64,000 nucleotides of DNA from G965261055 sp965261055 [NCBI: Fibrobacteria bacterium] (GTDB taxonomy: Bacteria; Fibrobacterota; Fibrobacteria; UBA11236): positions 1,426,001 through 1,490,000 of the forward strand of contig OZ253440.1 of the NCBI GenBank assembly GCA_965261055.1, in the 5' to 3' direction. The notes under the pieces are model-generated. The model did not search any database. It saw only the letters and a list, made by a program, of their open reading frames with translations, and was not told the origin of the DNA. The position numbers and the translations under genes were made by a program. Positions 34,008-42,596 of the stretch are shown here, piece after piece (the stretch's first letter is position 1; each line of letters opens with the position of its first letter).

Positions 34008-34754
34008 ATGTATAAATTAGTTATTGTTCGTCATGGAGAAAGTGTTTGGAACCAAGAAAATCGATTTACAGGATGGAAAGATGTTCCTTTATCTGAAAAA
34101 GGGCATATGGAAGCAACTGAAGCTGGTCGTCTACTTTTAAAAGAGGGTTTCGAATTTGACGAAGTATTTACTTCTTGCCTTAAAAGAGCAATTGAAACGA
34201 TGTGGCATATTTTGAGAGAGTCAAATCAAATGTGGTTGCCTGTTACGCACTCTTGGAAAATTAACGAACGTCATTATGGGGCTTTACAAGGACTTAATAA
34301 GTCAGAAACAACTGTAAAATATGGTGAAGAACAGGTTAATATTTGGCGTCGAAGTTACGATACTCCTCCTCCAGAATTAAGTTTAGATGATGATCGTCAT
34401 CCTGGTAAAGACCGTTGTTATGCAAATTTAGATTCTAAAGATTTACCTGTAGCAGAAAGTTTGAAAGATACTATAAAACGTGTTGTTGACTTTTGGGAAG
34501 ATCAAATCGTTCCACAGGTTAGAAGTAATAAAAAAGTTTTAATCGTTGCTCATGGAAATAGTCTAAGAGCTTTGATTAAATACTTGGAAGGAATGACTTC
34601 TGAGGAAATTTTACAGGTAAATATTCCTACTGGAACTCCTTTTGTTTATGAGCTAGATGAAAACTTAAAGTATATTCAGAAATATTATTTAGGAAATCCA
34701 GAAGAAATTAACATAGCAATGCAAGCTGTAGCCAATCAAAGTAAAAAGAAATAA
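34008..34754 (+). CDS. gpmA: 2,3-bisphosphoglycerate-dependent phosphoglycerate mutase
   Basis: Interconverts 3- and 2-phosphoglycerate in glycolysis. The 248-residue product has the phosphohistidine motif [20 protein letters not shown], then [15 protein letters not shown] and the second catalytic His in [13 protein letters not shown]. The length and motifs match the dPGM family closely. The ATG is 22 nt from the start of the divergent lpxK, leaving little room for two full promoters, so regulatory elements must overlap the coding starts. Confidence 0.97.
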   Translation: MYKLVIVRHGESVWNQENRFTGWKDVPLSEKGHMEATEAGRLLLKEGFEFDEVFTSCLKRAIETMWHILRESNQMWLPVTHSWKINERHYGALQGLNKSETTVKYGEEQVNIWRRSYDTPPPELSLDDDRHPGKDRCYANLDSKDLPVAESLKDTIKRVVDFWEDQIVPQVRSNKKVLIVAHGNSLRALIKYLEGMTSEEILQVNIPTGTPFVYELDENLKYIQKYYLGNPEEINIAMQAVANQSKKK

Positions 34755-34829
34755 TTTGTAAGATTAAATATTAGGGTTAAAGGTCTTATTCTAGTTAGAA
34801 TAAAAGGGTATTTTCAACATAGGGTTTTG

Positions 34830-35075
34830 TTAGTAGGATTGAAGTCCTAACTTTTCTTCTACTACAGGTTCTTGTTTACGATCGATGGCGGTAATAACCC
34901 ATTGATTTTCTTTAAATGTCACTTCAGTATAAATTGATTTGGCTCCCCAAGCATCTACATTTTCCCGATAACCAAATTTGAGGTTTTCCCATTGTTGTTT
35001 GGGAATTTTTTTATCATTTAGAGTTTTTTCTGCTAAAGTAATGAGGTCTTGGGCTTGAAAATGTTCACAGGGCAT
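34830..35075 (-). CDS. Conserved-looking small protein of unknown function
   Basis: An 81-residue soluble, charged protein without signal peptide or membrane segment. It contains a helix-rich first half (QDLITLAEKTLNDKKIPKQQ) and a likely strand pair in the second (SIYTEVTFKENQWVITAIDR). It follows mtaB by 4 nt on the same strand, so it is almost certainly co-transcribed with it. I do not recognise a family. Confidence 0.65.
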   Translation of the reverse strand: MPCEHFQAQDLITLAEKTLNDKKIPKQQWENLKFGYRENVDAWGAKSIYTEVTFKENQWVITAIDRKQEPVVEEKLGLQSY

Positions 35076-35079
35076 AATT

Positions 35080-36378
35080 TTAATTTAGCAATTCTATTAA
35101 AGAACAATGAATAATTGGATATTTTTCTGTTTCGGATTGACTCCATGAAGACTTGAGTTCTACAAGTGCTTGTTTGTGTTGTTGAACTTTGACATCAACT
35201 TTAATCCGCACAAAGTTATCTAGTACTCCGATACTATTTTTTTCAAATAAAGCAACACGTTTTTGATCTATGAGCTGTTTCAAAAATTTTTCTTGTTGTT
35301 GTTGAATAACTAATCGAAGTTTGGTACAGCGTGTTTTCTTTTCAATGGTAGAGATTTGATTCGGCAAAGTAGCCGCTGGGGTTCCATTTTTTGCTGAAAA
35401 AGGAAAGACATGTCCATAGTAGAGTGGAAGAGTCTTAACAAAATTAACTGTTTCTAGGAATTCTAATTCCGATTCGTTAGGAAAACCAACAATGACATCA
35501 ATCCCTAAACCAAAATTAGGATCTATTTGATGAAGATTATTAAAAAGCTTTGTTAAGTAGGTCGCGTCGTATTGTCTTTTCATTCGGTTTAGAATAGAAG
35601 AAGAACCAGATTGGATTGCTATATGTAAAAAGCGGCAGAGTTTTTTAGGAAACCGTCGGAATAAATGTAAAACACGATCATTGATTTCTAGAGGTTCTAT
35701 ACTACTTAAGCGGACACGAAAATTACTATCAGTGTTTAATATTATTTCTAAAATATTGGCAAAGTCTAAATCGTTATAATGATAGTGCCCTACATGGATA
35801 CCAGTTAACACAATTTCTTTGTATCCTTGTTGAATGAGTTGGCTTAGTTGTTCCCTAATCTGTACAGGATCTAGTGAACGAGACCGCCCTCGAACATGAG
35901 GAATGATGCAATAAGAACAATATTGATTGCAACCATCTTGTATTTTAAGATTTGCTCTTGTTTTTTCTCCAAAATGATAAATCATTTTTTGTTCCATTAT
36001 TTTGAGTTTTCGGATAGGAGTGTTAACAATAGGCTTTGTTTTTGATGTTTCTAAATATTCGAAGATTTGATTTTTATTTGTATTATCAACAACTAAATTG
36101 ACGCCTAGTTTTGAAAGTGTTTCTGGATTTTGTTGAGCAGAACAACCTGTCGCTACAATTTGGCTATTAGAAAATTTTTTCACTAATCTTTTAATAATTT
36201 GTTGGCTTTTTTTATCGCTTGCATTGGTCACTGTGCAAGTGTTGACGATGTGTACATCTGCATTTGAAAATTCTTGAACTTTTTGATAGCCTTGTTCAAA
36301 AAAACTGGAAATAATTGATTCGCTATCAAATTGATTAGCACGACAGCCCAAAGTATAAATAGCAACAGTTTTTTTCAT
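35080..36378 (-). CDS. mtaB: tRNA N6-threonylcarbamoyladenosine (t6A37) methylthiotransferase
   Basis: A radical SAM enzyme that methylthiolates t6A37 of ANN-decoding tRNAs. The N-terminal methylthiotransferase domain has three cysteines in YTLGCRANQFDSE, HIVNTCTVTN and VATGCSAQQ. The radical SAM cluster motif is C-x-x-x-C-x-x-C in DGCNQYCSYCIIPHVRGRSRS, and a TRAM-like domain closes the protein. The GCRxNQ start distinguishes MtaB from MiaB and RimO. The ATG at 36378 (432 residues) is preferred; a GTG at 36387 would add three residues. Confidence 0.93.
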   Translation of the reverse strand: MKKTVAIYTLGCRANQFDSESIISSFFEQGYQKVQEFSNADVHIVNTCTVTNASDKKSQQIIKRLVKKFSNSQIVATGCSAQQNPETLSKLGVNLVVDNTNKNQIFEYLETSKTKPIVNTPIRKLKIMEQKMIYHFGEKTRANLKIQDGCNQYCSYCIIPHVRGRSRSLDPVQIREQLSQLIQQGYKEIVLTGIHVGHYHYNDLDFANILEIILNTDSNFRVRLSSIEPLEINDRVLHLFRRFPKKLCRFLHIAIQSGSSSILNRMKRQYDATYLTKLFNNLHQIDPNFGLGIDVIVGFPNESELEFLETVNFVKTLPLYYGHVFPFSAKNGTPAATLPNQISTIEKKTRCTKLRLVIQQQQEKFLKQLIDQKRVALFEKNSIGVLDNFVRIKVDVKVQQHKQALVELKSSWSQSETEKYPIIHCSLIELLN

Positions 36379-36435
36379 TCTAGCCACTAATTTAAAAAAT
36401 GATTAACTTTATTTCATAATAACAGTGGGATTCAA

Positions 36436-36651
36436 ATGAAAAAAATTAGAGTAGCATTGCTTTTGGGTGGTTTTATATGTTTATTAATAACAACATTTTT
36501 AATGTTACAGTTTTCTCCACAGACTACATTGTTTGGATTTTCAAAAATCAAAGCATCTTATTTTTTTATGGTTTTGGGAGGTATTAGCTACTTTATAGGG
36601 AGATTACTCTATTTTTGGTCCTTTATAAGAGGTAAAAAATCTAAAATTTAA
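36436..36651 (+). CDS. Small two-helix membrane protein
   Basis: A 71-residue protein with two membrane segments (about residues 6-24 and 42-64) and a basic C-terminus (RGKKSKI). GTGGGA lies upstream of the ATG at a plausible distance. It is divergent from mtaB and followed by a 390-nt gap. No family is recognised. Confidence 0.55.
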   Translation: MKKIRVALLLGGFICLLITTFLMLQFSPQTTLFGFSKIKASYFFMVLGGISYFIGRLLYFWSFIRGKKSKI

Positions 36652-37039
36652 TGTACGAATTCTTATTTAAGATTTCCTTACGATAAGTCATAAGAGTAAT
36701 TAAAGATTCATTTTTTATTTTATAGATCAAATTTTTAAATACCTTTTGGTATGGGCTGTGTATTATTTTGAACAAAACTTTGGTTTTTTTGAGAAAATTT
36801 AAAAGAAATATTAAGTTTTTCTGATTTTATTTTTGTTGCTTGTTAAGAAAGCAGAGGTTTTGAAAATGCCCCCATTTTATCTTGAGATTCTTTCTTCTAA
36901 AAAAATACAACATTGTGATATAAATCTTTTTTAGTTAAAATGAAGGTATCTTCTTACGGTAATTGGATTTTTATCTATTCAATGGAACAATTTATCTATT
37001 TTTGGTTATCGTAAAGAATAAAAATTCAAAGGTTAATAT
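36652..37039. other. Intergenic region upstream of hisG, no gene seen
   Basis: About 390 nt, very AT-rich, with stops in all frames. No tRNA, tmRNA, RNase P, SRP RNA or riboswitch core is recognisable, and no his leader peptide (a run of His codons) is present. It should hold the hisG promoter, but no convincing -35/-10 pair stands out. Confidence 0.5.
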
Positions 37040-37909
37040 ATGCAACTTACATTAGGTTTACCTAAAGGAAGCTTACAAGAATCTACTTTAAGTCTATTTA
37101 AAAAAGCTGGAATACATATTAGTTCAAGTAGTCGTTCTTATTATCCAACTAGTGATGATAAAGAATTAGAGCTTATTTTTATGAGACCACAAGAGATTCC
37201 TCGTTATGTTGAACAAGGAATTCTAGATGCAGGAATTACAGGTTTAGATTGGACTAGGGAAAATAAAGCAAAGGTTGATGTTGTTTGTGAATTAGAATAC
37301 AGTAAAGTCTCGCGTTCTAAATGTAAATGGGTTTTAGCTGTTCCTGAAAAATCTAAGTTTAGAAAACCTGAAGATTTAAAAAAAGCTCGTATTGCAACAG
37401 AACTAGTGGCTACAACCAAAAGTTATTTTAAGAAAAAAAAGATTCCAGTTCAAGTCGAATTTTCATGGGGTGCAACAGAGGTAAAACCTCCAAGGCTTGT
37501 TGATGCAATTGTTGATATTACTGAAACGGGTGCTTCGCTTAGAGCAAACCAGTTAAAAATTATTGATGTTTTACTAGAAACAACAACTGTATTAATTGCA
37601 AATAAAACAATAAGGAAAGATAAATTTAAAGGTCAAAAATTGGAAGATTTAAAACTGTTATTAGGAGCAACTTTAAAAGCTGAAAATTATATTGGTTTGA
37701 AATTTAATGTTATGGAAAAGGATCTAAAGAAAATTTTGAATTTGCTACCTGCTCTTAATAAACCAACAGTTTCTAACCTGTCTGATGAAAAATGGTTTGC
37801 AGTCGAGACGATCATTCTTAAGAGTGAAGTTAAAAATATTGTTCCTAGGACAAAAAGAGCTGGGGCTACAGATATTTTAGAGTACCCTATTCATAAAATT
37901 ATTGATTAA
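37040..37909 (+). CDS. hisG: ATP phosphoribosyltransferase, long form
   Basis: Catalyses the first and regulated step of histidine synthesis, joining ATP and PRPP. The 289-residue length, with a C-terminal ACT-like regulatory region (about residues 210-289), is that of the long, HisZ-independent form, usually inhibited by histidine. Motifs are LTLGLPKGSLQESTL at the start, DAGITGLDW, and the PRPP-binding loop VDAIVDITETGASLRAN. No other his gene is near, so the pathway is dispersed or partly lost. It is convergent with birA with a gap of only 3 nt. Confidence 0.95.
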   Translation: MQLTLGLPKGSLQESTLSLFKKAGIHISSSSRSYYPTSDDKELELIFMRPQEIPRYVEQGILDAGITGLDWTRENKAKVDVVCELEYSKVSRSKCKWVLAVPEKSKFRKPEDLKKARIATELVATTKSYFKKKKIPVQVEFSWGATEVKPPRLVDAIVDITETGASLRANQLKIIDVLLETTTVLIANKTIRKDKFKGQKLEDLKLLLGATLKAENYIGLKFNVMEKDLKKILNLLPALNKPTVSNLSDEKWFAVETIILKSEVKNIVPRTKRAGATDILEYPIHKIID

Positions 37910-37912
37910 TTT

Positions 37913-38641
37913 TTATTCTAAGTATGTAGAAGATAACCAATGTTTTTTTTGTTGGTTGTTTACAATTTGTAAATGACCTTGTTTATTAATTGCGACAGGT
38001 TTGTAACTTGTTTTCGATGTATCATCTCGGAGATAAACAGTTTTGTTCCAGTTATGAATAAGGCTCCATTCTTTAAGCGTCCAATCAATAAGTTGCTCTG
38101 TGTTTAGGCTAAGCCTTTTTTTGAACGATGTTAAAAATTGGTGCAAAAAGAGTTGATTACATACATGTTTGATGCCGATTTCTTCTAGCGAAATGGTTTG
38201 TTTGTTTTTTATTTTAGGTGATTGTGTTATATTTAGACCTATTCCTACTAAGTAGTGATAGGGAGTTGATTCTATTAAAATTCCAGACAGTTTTTGATTT
38301 TTAAATAGTAAGTCATTTGGCCATTTACAATATAAAAAAGAGGAATCTAAAGTATTATTTTTTAATAAAATTCTAATTTTATCATGAAGAATAATACTAG
38401 TGTAAAGAGGTAATAGACCTATAAATTTAGTGTCCCAGTATTTTTTATTTACGCCAATCGTAGAATGTAAGTTTCCTTTTAAACTTTCCCATTTACGATA
38501 ACGTGTTCCTTTACCTTGAGTTTGGTAGGTAGAGGTTACACATAAAAAGTTTTGCTGTTCAGCAATTAGACGAGCCAAGCTCATTGTTGAATCACATGAA
38601 TGAACATTTATATCAGAGAAATATGGAGATATTAAAGTCAA
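37913..38641 (-). CDS. birA: Biotin--[acetyl-CoA-carboxylase] ligase
   Basis: Attaches biotin to the biotin carboxyl carrier protein. The 242-residue protein is of the single-function class without a DNA-binding N-terminal domain, so it is not a repressor. Visible motifs are STYQTQGKGTRYRKW (the GRGRxxR-like biotinyl-AMP loop, here G-K-G-T-R-Y-R), CKWPNDLLFKNQKLSGILIE and VGIGLNI. It lies 4 nt after a TPR-protein gene on the same strand. Confidence 0.92.
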   Translation of the reverse strand: MTLISPYFSDINVHSCDSTMSLARLIAEQQNFLCVTSTYQTQGKGTRYRKWESLKGNLHSTIGVNKKYWDTKFIGLLPLYTSIILHDKIRILLKNNTLDSSFLYCKWPNDLLFKNQKLSGILIESTPYHYLVGIGLNITQSPKIKNKQTISLEEIGIKHVCNQLFLHQFLTSFKKRLSLNTEQLIDWTLKEWSLIHNWNKTVYLRDDTSKTSYKPVAINKQGHLQIVNNQQKKHWLSSTYLE

Positions 38642-38645
38642 TCTT

Positions 38646-39116
38646 TTAATTTAGATTTAAATCAGATAAATCTTCGGGAAGTAAGTTTCTGATTTCTTTG
38701 GAAGACAATAAATCTTTTTCTTTAGTTTCGTGTTTTAAATAAATGTCAAAATCCTCTATAAGTTCTTTGAATGGAGATAAATCTTTGATTTGGGGAATTA
38801 CTTTCGTATCTAAAATTTGTTTAGCAATCTTTGGCTTGTCTAAATCATAAAAAAGAGTGGATACGATATGTAGTAATGCTGATTCGTGTGATGGATCGTA
38901 ACGAAGGCTTTTTTCAAAATAGAGTAAAGCTTGTTGGTACTCTTCCATAATGTAGAAACATAATCCCCATTCATATAAGAGCTCTCCAGAGTGTTGATCC
39001 GCGGGAATTTCTTTTATTTTTTCGATTGTTTGTTGTAATTTTTGATAACAATTTTCTTTCCCGTGATCAGCAAAAAGATTTAAAGCTTGCTCAATTTCAT
39101 TTTTAAATTCTGACAT
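38646..39116 (-). CDS. TPR-repeat protein
   Basis: A 156-residue soluble protein with at least two tetratricopeptide repeats near residues 42-110 (LLYEWGLCFYIMEEYQQALL, then YFEKSLRYDPSHESALLHIV). It has no signal peptide or membrane segment, so it should be cytoplasmic and act by protein binding. It stands just upstream of birA in the same direction and is divergent from the SPOR-like lipoprotein gene. The partner is unknown. Confidence 0.75.
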   Translation of the reverse strand: MSEFKNEIEQALNLFADHGKENCYQKLQQTIEKIKEIPADQHSGELLYEWGLCFYIMEEYQQALLYFEKSLRYDPSHESALLHIVSTLFYDLDKPKIAKQILDTKVIPQIKDLSPFKELIEDFDIYLKHETKEKDLLSSKEIRNLLPEDLSDLNLN

Positions 39117-39164
39117 ATTATTTTATTTATTATTTTTTAGACTAAAATTAAAAGAAAAGAATCT

Positions 39165-39626
39165 ATGAAGCAAGCTGTTATTTTTTATTTAGCTCTTTTT
39201 TTGGTCATCAATTGTAGTTTTGGACCTAAAAAAAGAGATTTAGATTATTCTATCTACTATCCTCCTATTAAAAAAAGACAGAAGGAATTTTCTTCTGCGA
39301 TAGAAATTGATACGATATTGCAAAAGCATGAGTTTCGACCAAGTATACTAAACTATAAAACTGCATCAAAAATTCAAGGAGAAGAAAATTTTGGTATTGT
39401 TGAGGATTATCGCATACAGTTTAGTAATATTGCTGAAATACAAGAAGCACTAAACCAGAAAAATAAAATTGAAAAAGCAATTAATCAAGAAGTTGAGATG
39501 ATTTTTGAACCACCATTTTACAAATTACAGTTAGGTGGTTTTGAATCAGAATCAGCAGCACAAAGTAAATTAAATTACTTTAGTAGATTGGGTATTTTTG
39601 GTTTTGTTCTTCAAAGTAAAAATTGA
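39165..39626 (+). CDS. Lipoprotein with SPOR-like C-terminal domain
   Basis: A 153-residue protein with a lipoprotein leader (YLALFLVINCSFGPKK, Cys near 17). The C-terminal 40 residues read FYKLQLGGFESESAAQSKLN then GIFGFVLQ. This is the beta-alpha-beta pattern 'Y-x-hydrophobic-Q-x-G-x-F-x-x-x-x-x-A' of SPOR domains, which bind denuded peptidoglycan at division sites. The domain is short, so the match is partial. It is convergent with the membrane gene that ends the porin operon. Confidence 0.65.
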   Translation: MKQAVIFYLALFLVINCSFGPKKRDLDYSIYYPPIKKRQKEFSSAIEIDTILQKHEFRPSILNYKTASKIQGEENFGIVEDYRIQFSNIAEIQEALNQKNKIEKAINQEVEMIFEPPFYKLQLGGFESESAAQSKLNYFSRLGIFGFVLQSKN

Positions 39627-39636
39627 TATAGCTGTT

Positions 39637-40158
39637 CTAAGATTTTTTAAAAGTGTTAGGAGATAGTAAATCTTTAAGACAGTAAAAGACAATAAAGAAA
39701 AAGCTTCCATAGAGCAAAATGCTAGAGATAAACATTAAAATAATAAAGTAGTCACTTACAAATCGAATTCCCCATATAGATCCAAATGTTGTGATAATAG
39801 ATATAAATGGCTCTATAATAAGAATGGATTTGAGTTTGTTTTCAGGAAAAGAGCTATAACTAAAAATCAATAAGACTGTTAAAAAGATAAACGAAAATGA
39901 AATAATGTGACCGTGAGTGTTAATAAGTAAAGACTCAAGAGATAGTGGAAAATGTTCTGGTATGGCTTCTTCAAGACTAATTTCCATTTGGCTTGTAGTG
40001 GAGATGCCATTGAAGTGTTTTAAAGTTCCATTAGAAGAAAAGTTAGTGTTAAAAAAAACATAGATTACTCCTAAAATAACACCAATTGTAAGTACAATTA
40101 AATAGCTTACTAGAATTTTTTGTTGGAATAATCCTATTGTTTTAAGGTTTTGTTTCAT
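39637..40158 (-). CDS. Four-helix membrane protein of the porin/FMN operon
   Basis: A 173-residue protein with membrane segments at about residues 15-37, 88-108, 112-132 and 138-163, and a periplasmic or cytoplasmic loop of about 50 residues between the first two. Segment two begins with LLINTHGHIISFSF, in which closely spaced histidines at the membrane edge might bind a haem or metal; this is only a guess. Its start overlaps the FMN-binding gene by 17 nt, so both are translated from one message. No family is recognised. Confidence 0.65.
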   Translation of the reverse strand: MKQNLKTIGLFQQKILVSYLIVLTIGVILGVIYVFFNTNFSSNGTLKHFNGISTTSQMEISLEEAIPEHFPLSLESLLINTHGHIISFSFIFLTVLLIFSYSSFPENKLKSILIIEPFISIITTFGSIWGIRFVSDYFIILMFISSILLYGSFFFIVFYCLKDLLSPNTFKKS

Positions 40159-40720
40159 ATGTTCGTTGCTTTAAAATAGATTGAGCTAATAAATTTAGTT
40201 TAAAAATTCCTTTAGTAATAGAATGGACTGAAATTGTTGCAGCAGATATTCCTTGAATACTTGAACCAACTCTAAAGTCACTCTTTGTTTTTTTACCTAT
40301 GAATTGAGATAACCATTTTGAGTTCTGAATTCCCCCTCCGTAGGGTTCTCGGTAGCGTAAAATATGACTAACTTTATAATTTGCTTTTTCGTCAAATAAC
40401 ACGATAAAGGTAATCGGTTGGGCCTTCCCTAGTACATTATCAATTATTGCCAAGAATTTTTTGTCATTAAAATTGATAAATGAAAGATAAACCTTGTTTT
40501 TAAAATAGAATCTTTGTTTAGCTGTATACTCAATCTGCTTTTTTTCTTCTTTAGGAATAATATGTGTTTTCCATTCTAATTGTAAAGAATCAGAAATGTT
40601 TAATTCCTGTTGAAGCCATTTTTTAGCTTGGTTTAAAGTTGAATTTCCCCATGTTAGACAAGGGGAAAGACAAAAAATAAGAAAAATTAAAAATTTTGAT
40701 TTAGAAAGAATAGCCAGCAC
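40142..40720 (-). CDS. Secreted FMN-binding domain protein (RnfG/NqrC-like domain)
   Basis: A 192-residue protein with a signal peptide (SKFLIFLIFCLSPCLTWG). Its C-terminal part carries the FMN-binding domain: LRYREPYGGGIQ, then SSIQGISAATISVHSITKG. The SAATIS segment corresponds to the S-G-A-T-x-S/T motif whose Thr is covalently flavinylated by ApbE in related proteins; the usual Gly is Ala here. It should be a periplasmic flavoprotein that moves electrons. It overlaps the porin gene by about 20 nt and the membrane-protein gene by 17 nt. Confidence 0.8.
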   Translation of the reverse strand: MLAILSKSKFLIFLIFCLSPCLTWGNSTLNQAKKWLQQELNISDSLQLEWKTHIIPKEEKKQIEYTAKQRFYFKNKVYLSFINFNDKKFLAIIDNVLGKAQPITFIVLFDEKANYKVSHILRYREPYGGGIQNSKWLSQFIGKKTKSDFRVGSSIQGISAATISVHSITKGIFKLNLLAQSILKQRTYETKP

Positions 40721-41813
40721 CTAAGTTAAAAAGAGTTGTTTTTTCGTTTCCTACGATTCTTTTACCGAAATCAGCTTTGTAGGTGATATGATTAATAGGT
40801 TTGTATGAAAGATTAATAAGCCAGTTTGTTTCTCTAATTTGTGCTCCAATCTTATTGTTAAGACTTTCAACACGGACTCCAGTCCAAAGTTGACGTGACA
40901 CATGCTTAGAAAGTAGGTTAACTCCTAGTTCTGTGTAAAATCCATTTGAACCTTGTCCAATGGAATCATCAAGAAAGATTAAAGCTCCTTCTATTAATAC
41001 AAAAAAACGGTAATTTTCGTATTTAACATGACCTTCTAAAACTTGAATAGAAAGGCTTTTATTACCTATACTATCATTAACTATAACATCACCTCTATTG
41101 TCTTGATTATGACTGATGGAACCTCCAGCTAAAAGTCCAAAACTTGAAGTCCATTGAATTTTTCCTGTATAAAGTAAGGAATGAGCATTTGTCTTGTATC
41201 CTTTTTGGCGACCCGATCTTAAATTCGTTTGTTGATCTCTAACTGCATACAAATTTAGACCACCTAAAACACTTCCTATAAGAGTTACTTCTGAATTTAT
41301 ATTCCAAGTTAAAGATGCTCCATTATCAAACCAAGTTGATGGAATAATTTTGTTGGTATAACGAGGTCTTTCAACACTTAGAAATAAATTAGGTTCGTGG
41401 AAAGAATTGATATAAGAAACAGGTGCGAGTAAAGCACCTACTTTAAAATTTAGTTGATTGTTTAAAAAAGTATATTGAATATAAGCTTGTTCTAATTCAA
41501 GTTCTCCTTTACCATTTTTTTGTACGAAATTATGTTCCAATTCTACTTCTGCTTCTACTGACAGTTGTTCTGTCCATGAATGAGAAAGAAATAGGACAAA
41601 GCGGTGAAAATCTAATTTTCGGGTTGATTTTTCTCCATTATTTTTGGAAAAGTTGTAATGTAACTCTCCGTAACCGCCAATCGTTGATGTTGGTTCAAAA
41701 AAATCGTTAGAGTAACTATCTGACCATGTTAAAGAGTGAAGCAGTAAACAAGACAAGATTATTTTAAAAAAATATTGTTTGTTGTTTTTCATAAATTGTT
41801 TGTTGTTTTTCAT
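40701..41813 (-). CDS. Outer-membrane porin-like beta-barrel protein
   Basis: A protein of about 370 residues with a signal peptide (YFFKIILSCLLLHSLTWS) and amphipathic strands throughout. Segments such as GGYGELHYNF, KLDFHRFVLFLSHSWTEQL and EAEVELEHNFV match phosphate-selective-type porins, and the protein ends in a strand closing with Phe (LFNLGAGYSF), as expected for barrel insertion. The start is uncertain: ATGs at 41843, 41813 and 41792 are in frame, and the last two arise from a 21-bp tandem duplication. I list 41813. It leads an operon with an FMN-binding protein and a membrane protein. Confidence 0.85.
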   Translation of the reverse strand: MKNNKQFMKNNKQYFFKIILSCLLLHSLTWSDSYSNDFFEPTSTIGGYGELHYNFSKNNGEKSTRKLDFHRFVLFLSHSWTEQLSVEAEVELEHNFVQKNGKGELELEQAYIQYTFLNNQLNFKVGALLAPVSYINSFHEPNLFLSVERPRYTNKIIPSTWFDNGASLTWNINSEVTLIGSVLGGLNLYAVRDQQTNLRSGRQKGYKTNAHSLLYTGKIQWTSSFGLLAGGSISHNQDNRGDVIVNDSIGNKSLSIQVLEGHVKYENYRFFVLIEGALIFLDDSIGQGSNGFYTELGVNLLSKHVSRQLWTGVRVESLNNKIGAQIRETNWLINLSYKPINHITYKADFGKRIVGNEKTTLFNLGAGYSF

Positions 41814-41814
41814 A
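41772..41814. repeat. 21-bp tandem duplication across a porin start codon
   Basis: The sequence attgtttgttgtttttcata occurs twice in a row, so the coding strand reads MKNNKQF then MKNNKQY. It creates two alternative ATGs seven codons apart for the porin gene. Confidence 0.85.
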
Positions 41815-41991
41815 ATACTTATATTTTTTGAGGTTAAAAGCATCTTTTAAATGCCTATTTTCTGATTATTCTTTTTAAATATAATTACCTACTTATATAA
41901 TAGGCAATAGATTTTTACTTAAATAATACTTTTTTACTTAAATAGTACCTTATATAGAGACTTTTGCAAGTGTTAGACAGGGTGCGAATCG

Positions 41992-42594
41992 CTATTTTTG
42001 AGTATTTGGAAATAACTTTTCGATGTATTTCCCTAAAATATCAACTTCAACATTGATTTTATTGCCAACTTTAAGTTGAGAAAAATTTGTTTCTTTTAAA
42101 GTAATTGGAATTAGAGAGACTTTAACAGAATTTAGCATGGTTTTGGCAAGTGTCAAACTGACGCCGTTAAGGGTTATCGAACCCTGATCTATACAATATT
42201 TGATTAGAGAAGGTGCTAGATTGATGATGAGTTCTCGTGTACCATCCTCTAAAATATTGATTTCAGAAAGCTCTCCTAAACCATCAATATGACCCAAGAC
42301 ACAGTGTCCATTTAAGAGTGTTTTTAATGTTAATGCTTTTTCTAAATTTAATATATCCCCTTTTTTTAAGTCTCTTAAATTAGTCTTATTTAAAGTTTGA
42401 TGGATACAATAAACGGTGAAGGTTTGGTTATCCATTGCTTCGATGCTAAGGCAAATGCCATTAACGCTAATGCTGTTACCTAAATTTGTGTCTTTAAGCC
42501 AGTCAGGATCACAAGTAATGATTAAATGTTGTCCTTTGTCATTCTTAATTATCTTTTCAAGATGAGCTACTTGCTGTATAATACCAGTGAACAC
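41992..42594 (-). CDS. ribE: Riboflavin synthase, alpha chain
   Basis: Dismutates two 6,7-dimethyl-8-ribityllumazines to riboflavin. The 200-residue protein has the two homologous barrels: MFTGIIQQVAHLEKI with SVNGICLSI, then LNGHCVLGHIDGLGEL with GSITLNGVSLTLA. It starts 2 nt after the ribD stop, so the two form one transcription unit. No ribB/ribA or ribH gene follows in the window. This symbol is also written ribC in some species. Confidence 0.95.
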   Translation of the reverse strand: MFTGIIQQVAHLEKIIKNDKGQHLIITCDPDWLKDTNLGNSISVNGICLSIEAMDNQTFTVYCIHQTLNKTNLRDLKKGDILNLEKALTLKTLLNGHCVLGHIDGLGELSEINILEDGTRELIINLAPSLIKYCIDQGSITLNGVSLTLAKTMLNSVKVSLIPITLKETNFSQLKVGNKINVEVDILGKYIEKLFPNTQK

Positions 42595-42596
42595 TA

